Positions 34,070-45,455 of a stretch of 64,000 bases of DNA are shown here, in pieces (the first letter of the stretch is position 1; every line of letters begins with the position of its first letter). This DNA comes from Epichloe hybrida (Eukaryota > Ascomycota > Sordariomycetes > Hypocreales > Clavicipitaceae): positions 868,001 to 932,000 of the forward strand of contig JAFEKR010000006.1 in NCBI GenBank assembly GCA_019022495.1. The letters run 5' to 3'. The notes beneath the pieces were generated by a model. That model did not search any database and was not told where the DNA came from. It was given only the letters and a program-made list of their open reading frames with translations. The translations under genes and the position numbers were made by a program.

Positions 34070-34542
34070 TGACTTGTTAACTATTCTATTTATCGTTACG
34101 ATCCACATATGCCGTTGCACGGCACCTATAGACAAATCTCTCGATACAGCATAATTGTTTGATTTCCTTGGAAACTGACTAGCATCAATTTTTCTCAGTT
34201 TGCACCCACATTGTTTGTGGTCACAGATCGGATGGACCTAAATATTAACCGTCTACATCGTTTGACTGGATGAATAAATGAACATATTTTCATGTCTGCG
34301 GACATTTCTTCCAACAATATTTTCCAGTCGATCTTTTCTGTTCCCTGTCATGTTTGGTCTCGCTTTTGCAACGCCCATGTGATGTGATTTTGAAGAACAA
34401 ACAAAAATTTCGTCCCGGGTTGAAAAAAGGGGGGAAAAAAAGGAAAAAAAAAAACACCAACGCCGTAACCGGGTGCCCGATCCCCGTTGCATCTCGTTCC
34501 CACCCCGTTGTCCGCAAGCGCCACCATAACTGCGACCCTGTC
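34070..34542. other. Convergent 3' intergenic region
   Basis: Between PRO1 and NIP7 stop codons. A-rich tracts near 34430-34455. Nothing coding is supported. Confidence 0.5.
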
Positions 34543-35239
34543 TTATGTCGTGGCAAACAGGTTATCTTCATCACGCAGGTACTCCCCGCAATCCGCCTGT
34601 CTGAAGCATGTGATGCCAGTCGGGTCCAACCGGCGGGCCTCAGCCGTGCTTCTCGCCGTGATGCCAAAACCCAACGGGGTATCATTCATGTTGAACACAA
34701 CCACACCCTGGTGCTCGGGGCAGTCATCAGACCATCTGCCAACATGCGCCTTGACGACATTGCCGCCGTAGAGGAAGGGCATCTCGCCGTTGGGACGGAC
34801 CCAGATCTTCCATCGGGCGTGCTCGGAAAGGATTTCGAGGGCGGTAATGTGCAGGCGAAACTTGCCGGTTTTTGTGAACTTGCCTACAAATGCGGGAGGA
34901 TCGGCGTGTCAGCTGCCGTCTCTAATAGGCCCTACTTTCTTTCTGGCGGAGAAAGAGAAAAGAAAAGAAAAAAGGTCCCAATGTGTTTGTTTCAACGTCA
35001 GTGTAGCGGGATGCAGACATACCGATGCAGGTTCCCAGGGAAAGAAGCTTGTCGCGAGCTATCGACGTGGCAATGTTGGCAATAGACAGTCGGACATAGT
35101 ACACTCTATCCCTGTTCAGCCGGAAACAAAACCGATCGCCATCGTCGAGGGGGGCAATGAGGTTCTTGAGCGAGTTGCCCGTGTAGTTGGCAAGCTTGGT
35201 GAAGAGGACCTTGGTCTCTTGCTCTGTGAGCGGGCGCAT
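34543..35239 (-). CDS. NIP7: 60S ribosome biogenesis factor Nip7
   Basis: Exons are 35239-35023 and 34883-34543 with a 139-bp intron (donor GTATGT, acceptor TTTGTAG), encoding 185 aa, the usual size. Nip7 binds pre-rRNA through a C-terminal PUA domain and acts in 27S pre-rRNA processing and 60S assembly. The N-terminal MRPLTEQETKVLFTKLANYTG and DRFCFRLNRDRVYYV are typical. Exon 2 begins with KFTKTGKFRLHITALE and includes the PUA region VWVRPNGE-like segment, FLYGGNVVKAHVGR and QGVVVFNMNDTPLGFG. The start is the first ATG of the conserved frame. Confidence 0.95.
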
Positions 35240-36163
35240 CCTGTTTTACTCGCGAGGCTTGCGGGTTTTCACGGAGCTTTCTGACCGCCAATACTGACTG
35301 AGAAGGAAATAAATCCCTCGTCCGTCACTCTTTCTGTCGAACTACAAACCTTTCTGTTGCTATGTCTGCGGCGCTGCCTGCAATGGAACGTCGTCTGAAG
35401 CCTAGTAGCAATCAACTTGTGGCAGAAAAGAAAAAAAAAATCGGGAAATCGACCCTTTCCCGTCAGGCTTATCGGAAGTGGGGGCTTACCGATAAGATCC
35501 CTTCGTCGAACGAACGTGCGCAGGAACTTGCTAGCTAAGCCAGGTCTTGACGAGGATCCTAAGATCATCTGCTGCGAGAATGGACATTTTGCTATTCGCG
35601 GTCCGACAAAATACTTCGTGATACTTATCGTGCAGGTGTTTTGTGGAATAGTCCAGGTTGTTTCAATCAAGCTGGCGCATGTCTAATCAACTCGATGGGG
35701 GAAGAAGGGGCAGTGAATTCATTCGACTTCAGGGCGGCCTGAGGCCGAGGGGTCGCTCTGGAGACATCCGTGGAGCTCGGAGCCCCTGTCGCATAATAAT
35801 TCAGGAGAGGCAAACTTCACGCAGAAACTTGAGCTCCTTTTTGCTTGGATTCCCATCAGACGCCTCTACCAGACCTCCTCTCCCATGGGCTCACCTCTTG
35901 TCCACAAGCTCTGAGCTCAGGCACCAGCACCAGCACCAGCACCAGCTCCAGCACCAGCACCAGCTCCAGCTCCAGCTCCAGCTCCAGTGTTCCCACACCA
36001 AATGCACTACGGACTAGGGTACGGCCTAATTCACCACAAGTGGACCTGCAAGACAGTTCTGATAAACCCCACCATTTGGTTTGACGGAGGGATCAAGTGC
36101 GGCCGAGTTTATTGTGACTCACGCACTCTGCTTTCCTCGAACCTCCCGATAGATTAAGTGTGG
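35240..36163. other. Divergent intergenic region NIP7 / GRS1
   Basis: Shared upstream region of NIP7 and GRS1, about 0.9 kb. It contains a CACCAG/CTCCAG hexamer array at about 35921-35987 and A-rich patches. No gene is supported. Confidence 0.5.
35921..35987. repeat. CACCAG/CTCCAG hexanucleotide array
   Basis: About eleven 6-bp units, mixing CACCAG and CTCCAG, about 180 bp before the first GRS1 start. Confidence 0.9.
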
Positions 36164-38405
36164 ATGAAGCCAATTCGACCTCGGACCATTTCCGCTTTGC
36201 CCTATATATCGCATCTCGTCGCCCGTAGCCTTTCTCGAACTCTCCCGTTGACCTGCTGGCGCAGCTTGTCCGTTTATCGTGCCCTCAACGCCTGTCAGGT
36301 CCAGAAGTCGCAAAAGAACCAGCAACCCGCAATGACTACGACAGCAACGACCCTCAAGGGTCAGCCCCTTGACAAGCCAGTCCTCGACGCCATGCTGAGG
36401 CGGCGTATGTTCTACACGCCGTCTTTCGAAATATACGGTGGTGTGGGAGGTCTCTACGATTACGGCCCTCCGGGTTGCTCTCTACAGGCCAACATTGTCG
36501 ATCTTTGGCGCAAGCATTTCGTCCTCGAGGAGGATATGCTCGAGGTTGACTGCACAGTCTTGACTCCTCACGAAGTTCTCAAGACGAGTGGCCATGTCGA
36601 CAAGTTTGCCGACTGGATGTGCAAGGATCCCAAGAACGGCGAAATTCTGCGAGCCGATCACTTCGTCGAGGCCATTCTCGAAGCAAGACTAAATGGTGAC
36701 AAAGAGGCCCGTGGCCAACAAGTGGTAGAAAAGGATGACCCCAAAAAGAAGAAGAAAAAGGCCAAGTCTGAGGCTGTAAAGCTGGATGATGCATTGGTCA
36801 AGGAATACGAAGAGGTTCTTGCCAGAATCGACAACTACGACGGCCCTCAACTCGGCGAATTGATCAAGAAATACGACCTCAAGAACCCGGCCACTGGCGT
36901 TTTGCCCTCGGATCCCGTTGCCTTCAACCTCATGTTCCAGACCTCGATTGGTCCCAGCAGCAATCTTCCCGGTTATCTGCGCCCCGAGACCGCTCAGGGC
37001 CAGTTCCTCAACTTTGCCAAGCTTCTCGAGTACAACCAGGGCGGCATGCCGTTCGCGTCCGCCTCCATTGGTAAATCCTACAGAAACGAGATTTCCCCTC
37101 GTGCTGGTCTTCTTCGAGTGCGAGAGTTCCTGATGGCCGAGATTGAGCACTTTGTCGACCCTCAGGGCGGCAAGAAGCACGAACGCTTCCAGGATGTGGC
37201 ACACGTGGAGCTAGTCCTGTTGGATCGCGATACCCAGCTCTCTGGCAAGACTAACACCCGAAAGCTCACTGTTGGCCAGGCCGTCAAGGAAGGTCTTGTT
37301 GACAACGAGACTCTTGGTTACTTCCTCGCCAGAATCCACCTTTTCCTGGAGAGGATTGGCGTTGACCTGTCAAAGATGCGATTCCGCCAGCACATGGCTA
37401 ACGAGATGGCCCACTATGCTTGCGACTGCTGGGACGCCGAGCTGCTAACCAGCTCTGGCTGGGTCGAGTGTGTCGGATGTGCCGACCGAAGTGCATATGA
37501 TCTGTCTGTTCATGCCAAGAAGACTGGCGCTCCTCTTGTTGTCCGTGAGCGCCTGGAAGAGCCCCTTGTCATTGAGGAGTGGCAAGTCGATATTGAGAAG
37601 AAGAAGTTCGGTCCCTTGTTCAAGAAGGATGCCAAGACGGTGGAGACGGCACTGCTGGCCACCTCCCAGGAGGAGCGAGAGAAGCTGGCCAAGCAGCTGA
37701 GCGACTCGGGCAAGATCAGCTTGGAGGTTGCCGGCGTTGGTGACGGCAAGGTTGAGGTTGGCAGTGACACCCTCAAGGTCGAGTTCCGCAAGCGCGTTGA
37801 GAACACGAGAGAATTCACTCCCAATGTCATTGAGCCTTCATTTGGTATTGGTCGCATCTTGTACTCCTTGATCGAGCACAACTTCTGGACTCGTGGCAGC
37901 GACGGCGGTGACGAGGCTCGTGGTGTAAGTTCTCATTTCACAACATCCCATGGCCCGATGACGGCGATGATCGTACCCTGCTAACGCAACTTGGACTGAA
38001 ACCCAACAGGTCCTCTCCTTCCCCCCCACAGTGGCACCCACCAAGGTTCTCATCGTTCCTCTCTCATCCAACGCCCAGTTCAGGCCTCACATCAAGAAGC
38101 TCTCGCAACAGCTTCGCAGCATGGGCATTTCCAACCGCATTGATGACTCGTCGGCGAGTATCGGTAAGCGATACAGTCGAAATGATGAGCTCGGTACGCC
38201 CCTGGGCATCACTGTCGATTTCCAGACCTTGCAGGATGGCAGCGTCACCTTGAGAGACCGTGATTCGACGACGCAAGTCCGTGCCGAGGAATCCAAGATC
38301 ATTGACGCTATCAAGGCTCTTGTGGGTGGCTCAAAGAACTGGGAGAAGGTGGCTTCCGAGTTGCCCAAGTTTGAGGGCCAAGAAGTCGAGATTGCTTCCC
38401 GTTGA
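36164..38405 (+). CDS. GRS1: Glycyl-tRNA synthetase, probable dual cytosolic/mitochondrial
   Basis: Exons are 36164-37924 and 38010-38405 (intron 85 bp, GTAAGT/CAACAG). Two in-frame ATGs matter. The one at 36332 gives a 662-aa cytosolic form that starts MTTTATTLKGQ. The one at 36164 adds 56 residues with many Arg/Ser/Leu and no Asp or Glu, a good matrix-targeting sequence. Class II motifs are clear: MFYTPSFEIYGGVGGLYDYGPPGC, RPETAQGQFLNF, GKSYRNEISPR, REFLMAEIEHF, and VIEPSFGIGRILYS. A Lys-rich insertion (KKKKKKAKSE) occurs near 36744-36770. Exon 2 holds the anticodon-binding domain (TKVLIVPLSSNAQF, IDDSSASIGKRYSRNDELG). It charges tRNA-Gly. Confidence 0.95.
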
Positions 38406-40076
38406 GACGAGTCGCACTTGGTGTGGATGGAGGGAGATATACTGAATGGTGGAGGTGGCAAAAGAGCGGACACCTAATATGGTGGAATGATATATGAACA
38501 GATTATACTGCACATTCTCCCCGGATTGGTGAGTGGGAGCATGCGCAGATTCGTATATTGAGCGAAATGGGCGTCATTCCCAGGGGTTTGACTCTCTGTG
38601 ATAAACTGTTAGGACTTGATTGCATCAAAAGGAGAAAATATGCTTGCAAGGTTCCGTATGTGGTAGAGTAATTGTAGTGGTCTTCTTGCGGGTAATTCCG
38701 TCCTGAAAGAACCCTATCCTTAGGTTCCTCTACCAGTCGAAGTTTCATGTTCGGTCCATTTGTCCTAGGAAAAGAGGAGATGGGCAAGTATAGTTGCACT
38801 GGCGGCGAAAAATGGCGTGCTCAGTTGTTACTGAAAATGATATATGGTGGTGGTTTACTTGGCTCAAATCAATGGGTGACTTGCCCGGGCAACATCTTGA
38901 CTGGTGACCTAATATACAAATTCAACTGCAAAAAGACATGAGCTTGCTCTCCAAAGAGCTTCCTGAATAAGATGACTTTGGCAGTACTCGGTAATTTACT
39001 AATTACCAGTACATATCATACAATCGCAAAGTGTTTCCCTCTTGTGGCGGGGCCGGGGCCGGCGGGTCGTGCCTTGGCCTGACGCCAAACTGTTTGACCT
39101 GCTCAGGCCTGATCTTTCAGGCTGGCTGGCGCTGGCTGGCGCTGGCTGGCGCTGGCTGGCGCTGGCTCTTCTGCGCTTCTGCGCTGTTGGCTGCCCAAAC
39201 TGACGAGCTGTGAAACGCCGCCATCTGAATCTGGCGGATCAATGTGCAACGTCTGTCGCCGCCTGGGGAGCTTTGTACCTTTGTTAGTCGGACAAGCACA
39301 GAGCTCTGCCGCGATACGGAGTCGTGTGCTCCGAGCTAACAGGAGAACAAAGGACCTTTACTGATTAGTGTTCGATGTGGATGGATGTGTTGGCCGTGCT
39401 CGCTCGCAAGTGCTCAATGACCATCTCCATTTCCCACCTCGTTGTCGCCGCTCCCCCCACCCCTTCTTGCTGCTAGCCCCTTCCCTCCTCCGCCGCCTCC
39501 TCATCCTCCTCCTCCCATCTTTCTTGGTTAAGCAACTTGTTCCATCTTTGACGGCCCTTGCACCGTTTCGAAGCCGTCGTGTTTCGCGTCCCAACAACCA
39601 TTGGCATCTTCTGTTTTTTTCCTGCTTTGCTGTTCGTGAAAAAGTGCCTCGGTTTTGGCCGACATTCGAATATTGCCTCTCCAACTCTCCTGAGCACTCG
39701 ACCGCTGCTCCTTTGCCAGACATAACTATAACCCCCCCAGGTCCTTGCGCCGCCGCCCCTCTTTCGCTTTCGCCTGTATCACAGCGTCAAGGCCCGTCAC
39801 TCCTGGATAGACCGAGGGCGCTCGAGCTCATATTGCTTCCTTTCCAACCTCGTTTCTGTTTCAATCATATTTCGATATCTCTGCGCCGAGTACCTAGCGC
39901 AGATAAACGTGCCTTGGGGATTTACAGCGTACTTGGGTCACCGCAACTCCATTTTTTGTCTCGATATCGATACAACAGGATCTCAGACACAAGGGCTTCC
40001 AGCTTTCGAAACGAATAGTACCTGCGACATAAGATTTTTTTTCAGCTCGGCGTTGTCCGTTTTAATTGCCTCCAAG
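38406..40076. other. Intergenic and long CLA4 leader
   Basis: GRS1 3' flank, a GCTGGCTGGC tandem array (39121-39167), then a pyrimidine-rich stretch (about 39420-39530) and what is probably a long CLA4 5' untranslated leader. No gene is supported. Confidence 0.5.
39121..39167. repeat. 10-bp tandem repeat GCTGGCTGGC
   Basis: Nearly five perfect copies of a GC-rich 10-bp unit in the GRS1-CLA4 intergenic region. Confidence 0.95.
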
Positions 40077-43000
40077 ATGGCGCAAAATGGGTACGTTTGA
40101 TACATTTCTTGCCCTTTGGCTTCCCTAGAATTATGCGAGCGATCCCATTGCGGAGCGACACACCATGCGGATATCTGGTCTGCCGAGCATCGTACCAGGG
40201 GTCTCAGCTCTACGACGACTGGCTGTTGTGGTTCAATGGGTAGCCAAGTATCAGCTAGACCGTCGTAGCCGTTGTTCTAGTCGGGCTACGGCTCTTCTTT
40301 GGGGAGTTGGAGCCTCAGATCCGGCTCTTGCGTCTCTCTAAGCTTCCCTTCAAGACCAGCCATGGCACGAATGCTATTGAAACAAACCTATACTTGACAA
40401 CCCTTGGACTAACAGGATCTCAGCGTCTACTCTGCTGGCCAGTTCATGAACCCTGGACCGGCCCCCAAACCTCCCTCTGACAGGCCGCGACTCAACTTGA
40501 CGCCGAGCACCAATTTACCAGGAAACATGGCCAATATGGCGATTTCCCCCATTCGAAGTACCGCTACTTCCACTTACACAGGCTCTACAATTTCCCTACC
40601 GATTGCCCGCCAACAGTCGAACAGCATGGACGGCATGGGAGGGGTTGCTGTCAAGAAAGAGGGTTGGGCATCAGTCAAGGAGAGCAAGAACTTCATTCAG
40701 CCTTGGAAACAAAAGTATCTGATTCTTCGAAAGGAATCTCTGGACTTTCACAAAACAGAAGGCGGTAAGGTATCGTACACTCTATACTTGAAAGACGTCG
40801 TCAATGTTGGCAGAGTAGAATCCGCAGGTACCATTTTCGAGGTCAAGAGAAAGCCCGACGGTTCCTCAAACAGCCCTGGAGACGACGACGGTCAAACCAA
40901 GACACTCCAAATTAAGGTCAAGAGTGATGACGACCTATATGAATGGATCGACTTCATATATGGTGCTTGTCCAGGCATGGGTGGCGTGAGCAACCCGACC
41001 AACTTTTCCCATGCCGTGCACGTCGGTTTCGATCCCCAAACTGGCGAGTTTGTGGGCTTGCCACCCGAATGGTCTAAGCTACTCAATTCATCGGCAATCA
41101 CCAAAGAGGACTATGAGCGTAACCCTCAGGCTGTGTTTGAGGTCCTCGACTTCTACACTGATCTTGCTAAGAGAGCCGAAAACCCAAATCAGTATTCTAG
41201 CATGACACCAACACCCCCAGGAGGCATGCAGCACAAACAGCTCGGTGCCGGGAATTCGATCGCTCCTCCTCGTCCAGCTCCTCCCACCCCTACTCAGCGC
41301 AACCACAGCGGCACATCGCCACAATCGAGCAGCGGCACGTCAAGGCGGCCTACGCCAGGAGAGCAGCAGCAGCGCCAGCAGATGCAGAATACATCACCCA
41401 ACTACGTATCACAGGATACTCTCAGAGAGGAACAACGAAGAAAGCAGATGGACGCGCAACGGCAGCGTGAAGCAGAAGAGCGAGAACGGAGAGAGATGGA
41501 GGCCTACAATGCATCCCTACCCAAGAACAAGGTGCCCTTGGCTCAGCAAGAGATTGGTGGTGGCTATGGTGGTAACTCTGGATCCTCGCCATCTGGTGAT
41601 CGCTACAATCCTTCGAGGGCTGCGCCGCCCGCGCCAAACTCGTCTGGCAGCCCAGCTAATGGCTTGCGCGCTCAGAGGGCAGCGCCTGCTCCTCCGTCGT
41701 CGAATTCTTCACCACGCCCACCCCCAGGATCTCAATCAAGCTCCAGCGCCTATCGTGACCCTGCGAGCCAGGCACCGCGAATGCCGCGAAACGATGGGAC
41801 TTCGGCACCGAGAAATCCAAACGGGACACAGACGCCGCAGCCGAGACAGCCTCAACCCGCACAGGCTGTATCTCGTCTTCCGGCACCTGTTAAACCTCTG
41901 AATGTGGCTCCCAAACCTAGCCAAGCCCAACAACAAGCAGACGGTGTCAAGGCCGCTGAAGCTGCTCTCACTGCAAAACCAGCACCATCAGAGCGCAAGC
42001 AGGATGTGCGCATGTCCACAATGTCGGAAAATGATGTCATGGCAAAGCTCAAGCAGGCCGTATCCAAAGACGACCCAAATCTCTCCTACTCCAAGCAGAA
42101 GAAGATCGGCCAAGGTGCCTCTGGATCTGTTTACGTTGCCAAGGTTAAGGAGACTGCCCAGGGTATTGCGCGAGAGATTCTTCGACAGCAAGGCGCGCGG
42201 GCGCAGGTCGCCATCAAGCAAATGGACCTTGCTCACCAGCCAAGGAAGGAATTGATTGTGAACGAAATCATGGTCATGAAGGACAGCAAGCACAGAAACA
42301 TTGTCAACTTTGTCGATGCCTTCCTGAGAAACAACAACCAGGAACTTTGGGTTGTGATGGAATATATGGAGGGTGGCGCACTGACCGATGTCATTGACAA
42401 CAACCCGTCTATTTCTGAAGAGCAGATTTCGACTATATGCAACGAGGTAAGTTGTTCGATGCTACTTCCATTCGACACTAAATTTCATGGACTAACCAGA
42501 GTTTTTTTTATCTCTTCTCTCACCAGACTTGCCGCGGATTGCAGCACCTTCACTCTCAAGATATCATTCACAGAGACATCAAGAGTGACAATGTGCTCCT
42601 CGACGCACGGGGAAATGTCAAGATTAGTGAGTATATCCCATTGATGCCTGCAGGGTGTGCACGAAACTAACACGTTCCAGCCGACTTTGGTTTCTGCGCC
42701 AAGCTTACTGCGTCGAAATCAAAACGAGCCACGATGGTGGGAACGCCGTACTGGATGGCTCCGGAAGTTGTCAAGCAGAAGGAGTACGGTCCCAAGGTCG
42801 ACGTCTGGTCACTTGGCATCATGTCTATCGAAATGATCGAGTCCGAACCACCGTACCTCAACGAAGAACCCCTGAAAGCACTCTATCTGATTGCCACCAA
42901 CGGAACCCCTCGGCTCAAGAAGCCCGAAAAGCTCAGCAAGGAACTCAAGGCATTCCTATCCGTCTGCCTCTGCGTCGACGTGAAGAGCCGTGCTTCAGCT

Positions 43001-43090
43001 GAAGAATTGCTGGCACACGACTTTTTGAAGCACGGATGCCCTCTCGGAAGCTTGGCCGAGCTTTTGGCGTTCAAGAAGCACGCCAAGTAG
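40077..43090 (+). CDS. CLA4: PAK-family kinase Cla4 (PH, CRIB, kinase)
   Basis: Exons are 40077-40090, 40424-42446, 42527-42626 and 42681-43090, encoding 848 aa. Cla4 is a Cdc42/Rac effector that controls polarity and septation. Exon 1 is only 14 nt (MAQN plus two bases). A 333-bp intron ends after CTAAC at CTCAG; phase allows this AG and not the one just before it. The PH domain lies at about residues 80-190 ([27 protein letters not shown]). The CRIB motif [16 protein letters not shown] follows, at about 192-207. A long Pro/Gln/Ser-rich linker leads to the kinase domain from about 558: [41 protein letters not shown], and [15 protein letters not shown]. The PH plus CRIB arrangement separates it from Ste20. 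Confidence 0.93.
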
Positions 43091-43847
43091 ATACCCTTTA
43101 TTTCAGCTGCGAGAGCAGTCGTTAGACAATACCGTTTCTCTTCATGAGCACGAGCAATCCAGCATATTTTTTGGGGGCCATGGGTCCAGCGAGCAAACAG
43201 AATGATGCTGCTTTGGCGCTCTTTCTGCGTCATGACAAATATCGGCGTTTGGGGTTAGGAAACGATACACATTATTCTTCTTGAGCAAGCGTTTGATGGG
43301 CTGGGTGCTCGGTCTCCTTTCAAAGCGCGAATGCCTCACAGTCGTGCATTTTAGATTCAGGATTTCTTGGGTCGAGAAGAGGGAGAGCAAACCCGCCACA
43401 GGGGATATGATGATGCTTACAAGGCACGTGGATATATACGGTGGCAGTACTCCGTACCAAAGGATAGTATAGTAAAGCAAATTTTCTTGCATGGAACCCG
43501 GGCTGCTCAGGACACTGGCCATCTAACACTCCAATAGACGCTATGTATGATCAAGCACCTTCACAAACCACTCTGCTCAGTGATTCGGCGAAAGGACAGA
43601 CGGTCCTGGTGAACGCACATGTCCTTATGGTCCGGTCATGAGCTTCAAAGCTTGGTTCGTCTCGTAGATCTTGACCTATTTGGCTAGCAGCGAGCTGCCT
43701 ACTACTAGTGCAGCCGTTCATCTAGCGGCTGGGAGGCGTTCAATCTATGATGGGTGCTCATCATTGTCACATTGGTCAGAGTATTTTAAAGTTCAGGTGG
43801 CAGAATGGCAACGGGAATGGCAGGAGGGGGCTGGTTGGGGTAGCAGG

Positions 43848-43886
43848 TATGCAGTTATGCAGTTATGCGGTTATGCGGTTATGCAG
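43848..43886. repeat. 9-bp tandem repeat around TTATGCAGT/TTATGCGGT
   Basis: About four imperfect copies in the region between CLA4 and the PUF gene. Confidence 0.8.
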
Positions 43887-44236
43887 CACCGAGGGTGGAG
43901 CCTGGAAGCTCTCTCCCTGCTTCTGGTGGAGTGGATCCGGGATTCGCAGGGCGTCTTTGGCCGGCCTCTCTTGATGCACGCAATGGTGCGATGGTGCGTG
44001 GGCTCTGAACCCCTGAAATATTGCCCAACATATCATCCCTGGCGCCGGCTGTGGATGGCTTCTTGTAAGTCAGGGGAAGTCGTTTCACGACGGATAAGTC
44101 GGAGTAATCAAGTACTCCGTACATTGTATATATCTGCATGTTGCTTCTGCCACGACCTTTGTCTGCGTGCGTAATCCGTACATCAACGTACATGTTGACG
44201 CCATCTAGCCAGCATTGGTTTCTAAAGCTCGAATGA

Positions 44237-44273
44237 CTACGGATAATCCGTAGTCCGTAACGAATAATCCGTA
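44237..44273. repeat. TCCGTA palindrome cluster
   Basis: A perfect 17-bp palindrome (arms CTACGGAT and ATCCGTAG around one A) at 44237-44253 is followed by AGTCCGTAA and a further TAATCCGTA at 44265-44273. Confidence 0.9.
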
Positions 44274-44586
44274 TCAGCTCCCGCATTCGCCATGTAGGCA
44301 GAATGCCAGTCTGCAAGGGTCAAGGTACAATGCAAGTTTGAAGTTTCCGTGGACTAGTGGCTTGTTGATGTGGCCAATGGACTTGTTGATTTAATAGGGG
44401 CCGGCGAGAGTCAATCAACTGCCGTGCCGGAATGCTGGTGGTTGATGGTTTCAAAATGTTTTGTTGAACGTGGTGAGGGTGAGGGGGATCCATCCTGCTC
44501 CAGTCTTGTGCCCCTCCCCCTCCCAAAACATCCGCAAGTTCTCGCGGCATTCTGTATTGGGAGAGACGGGGCCGAAGGGAGGTTTG

Positions 44587-44611
44587 TCTGACTGACTGAC
44601 TGACTGACTGT
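44587..44611. repeat. GACT tetranucleotide repeat
   Basis: About six tandem GACT units in the same gene-free interval. Confidence 0.9.
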
Positions 44612-45374
44612 CTCGCCTTGTGCGCCCTGTAATATTATCGCATCGCATCTTGCAGATCCAAAACCTCGTTGATGAGCTTCTCTTGTCGGGGCAGGTGGAC
44701 GGTCACGTGAGAGGTGTAAACGACGGATTACCTTTTACCCACAGGTCCGCCTCGGCTTTTTGCTCATTTGCCGTCCTTTTCCTTTTCGATCACTGCAGCA
44801 GATGTGGTGGATTTCCGATGAACAGATGGAGAATCCATGCATGAAGGAAAAAAGAAAAAGAAAAAATACGGAATCGTGGCTCTGGCGCCGAGTGCAACGC
44901 GTGGGGCCATCATGGACGACAGGACGCGTGGTATTAAGCTCAAGGCCACCGGACAACCCCCCGGAGCCCGCATTGAAGTCTTTTGTTTCAGACCTTGGGG
45001 ATGCTGCCTGCTATTGTTGTCCTACATCGGGTATCGGGGGTATTATTGGGGTATGATCATGGGTGGCGCCGATTCAAGAATAGGACAGGACTGACACGAG
45101 CTACGGATTACTATTACTGTGTAATCAATCGACGGCGAGGTTGGAATGGGTGCGTCTGGTTCTTCGTTTAAATCTAAGCGCGGAGCCCCCCGAAGTCCGG
45201 AGGGCATGGGGAAACATCAGCCTGGCAATTAGCACTCTGCCATTCGATGATACACGGAGAGTGACCAAGACCCGAACTTGACCTGACGATCGCTCCAGTG
45301 GCTGCGCTCCCTGCGTCGATGCCGCATCCTTTTCCAAGGCAGAGCAAGCAGACCTTTCTTGGATTGTACAGACT

Positions 45375-45455
45375 CCTCCGTAAGAGACTCCGTGAGAGAC
45401 GCCGCAATAGACGCCGTAATAGACTCCGGAATAGACTCCGGAATAGACTCCGCAG
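45375..45455. repeat. 12-bp minisatellite (AATAGACTCCGG and variants)
   Basis: About six diverged units, including AATAGACTCCGG, AATAGACGCCGT and GAGAGACGCCGC. Because 12 is a multiple of three, it makes a repetitive open frame on the minus strand, which I do not regard as a gene. Confidence 0.85.

Noticed and set aside
39368..40018. 216-codon frame upstream of CLA4
   Set aside because: Reads through the pyrimidine-rich leader; Pro/Leu/Ser-rich from composition alone.
40200..40280. tRNA-like segment with GGTTCAATGG
   Set aside because: No cloverleaf can be folded and the A and B boxes are not correctly spaced; it lies in the CLA4 intron.
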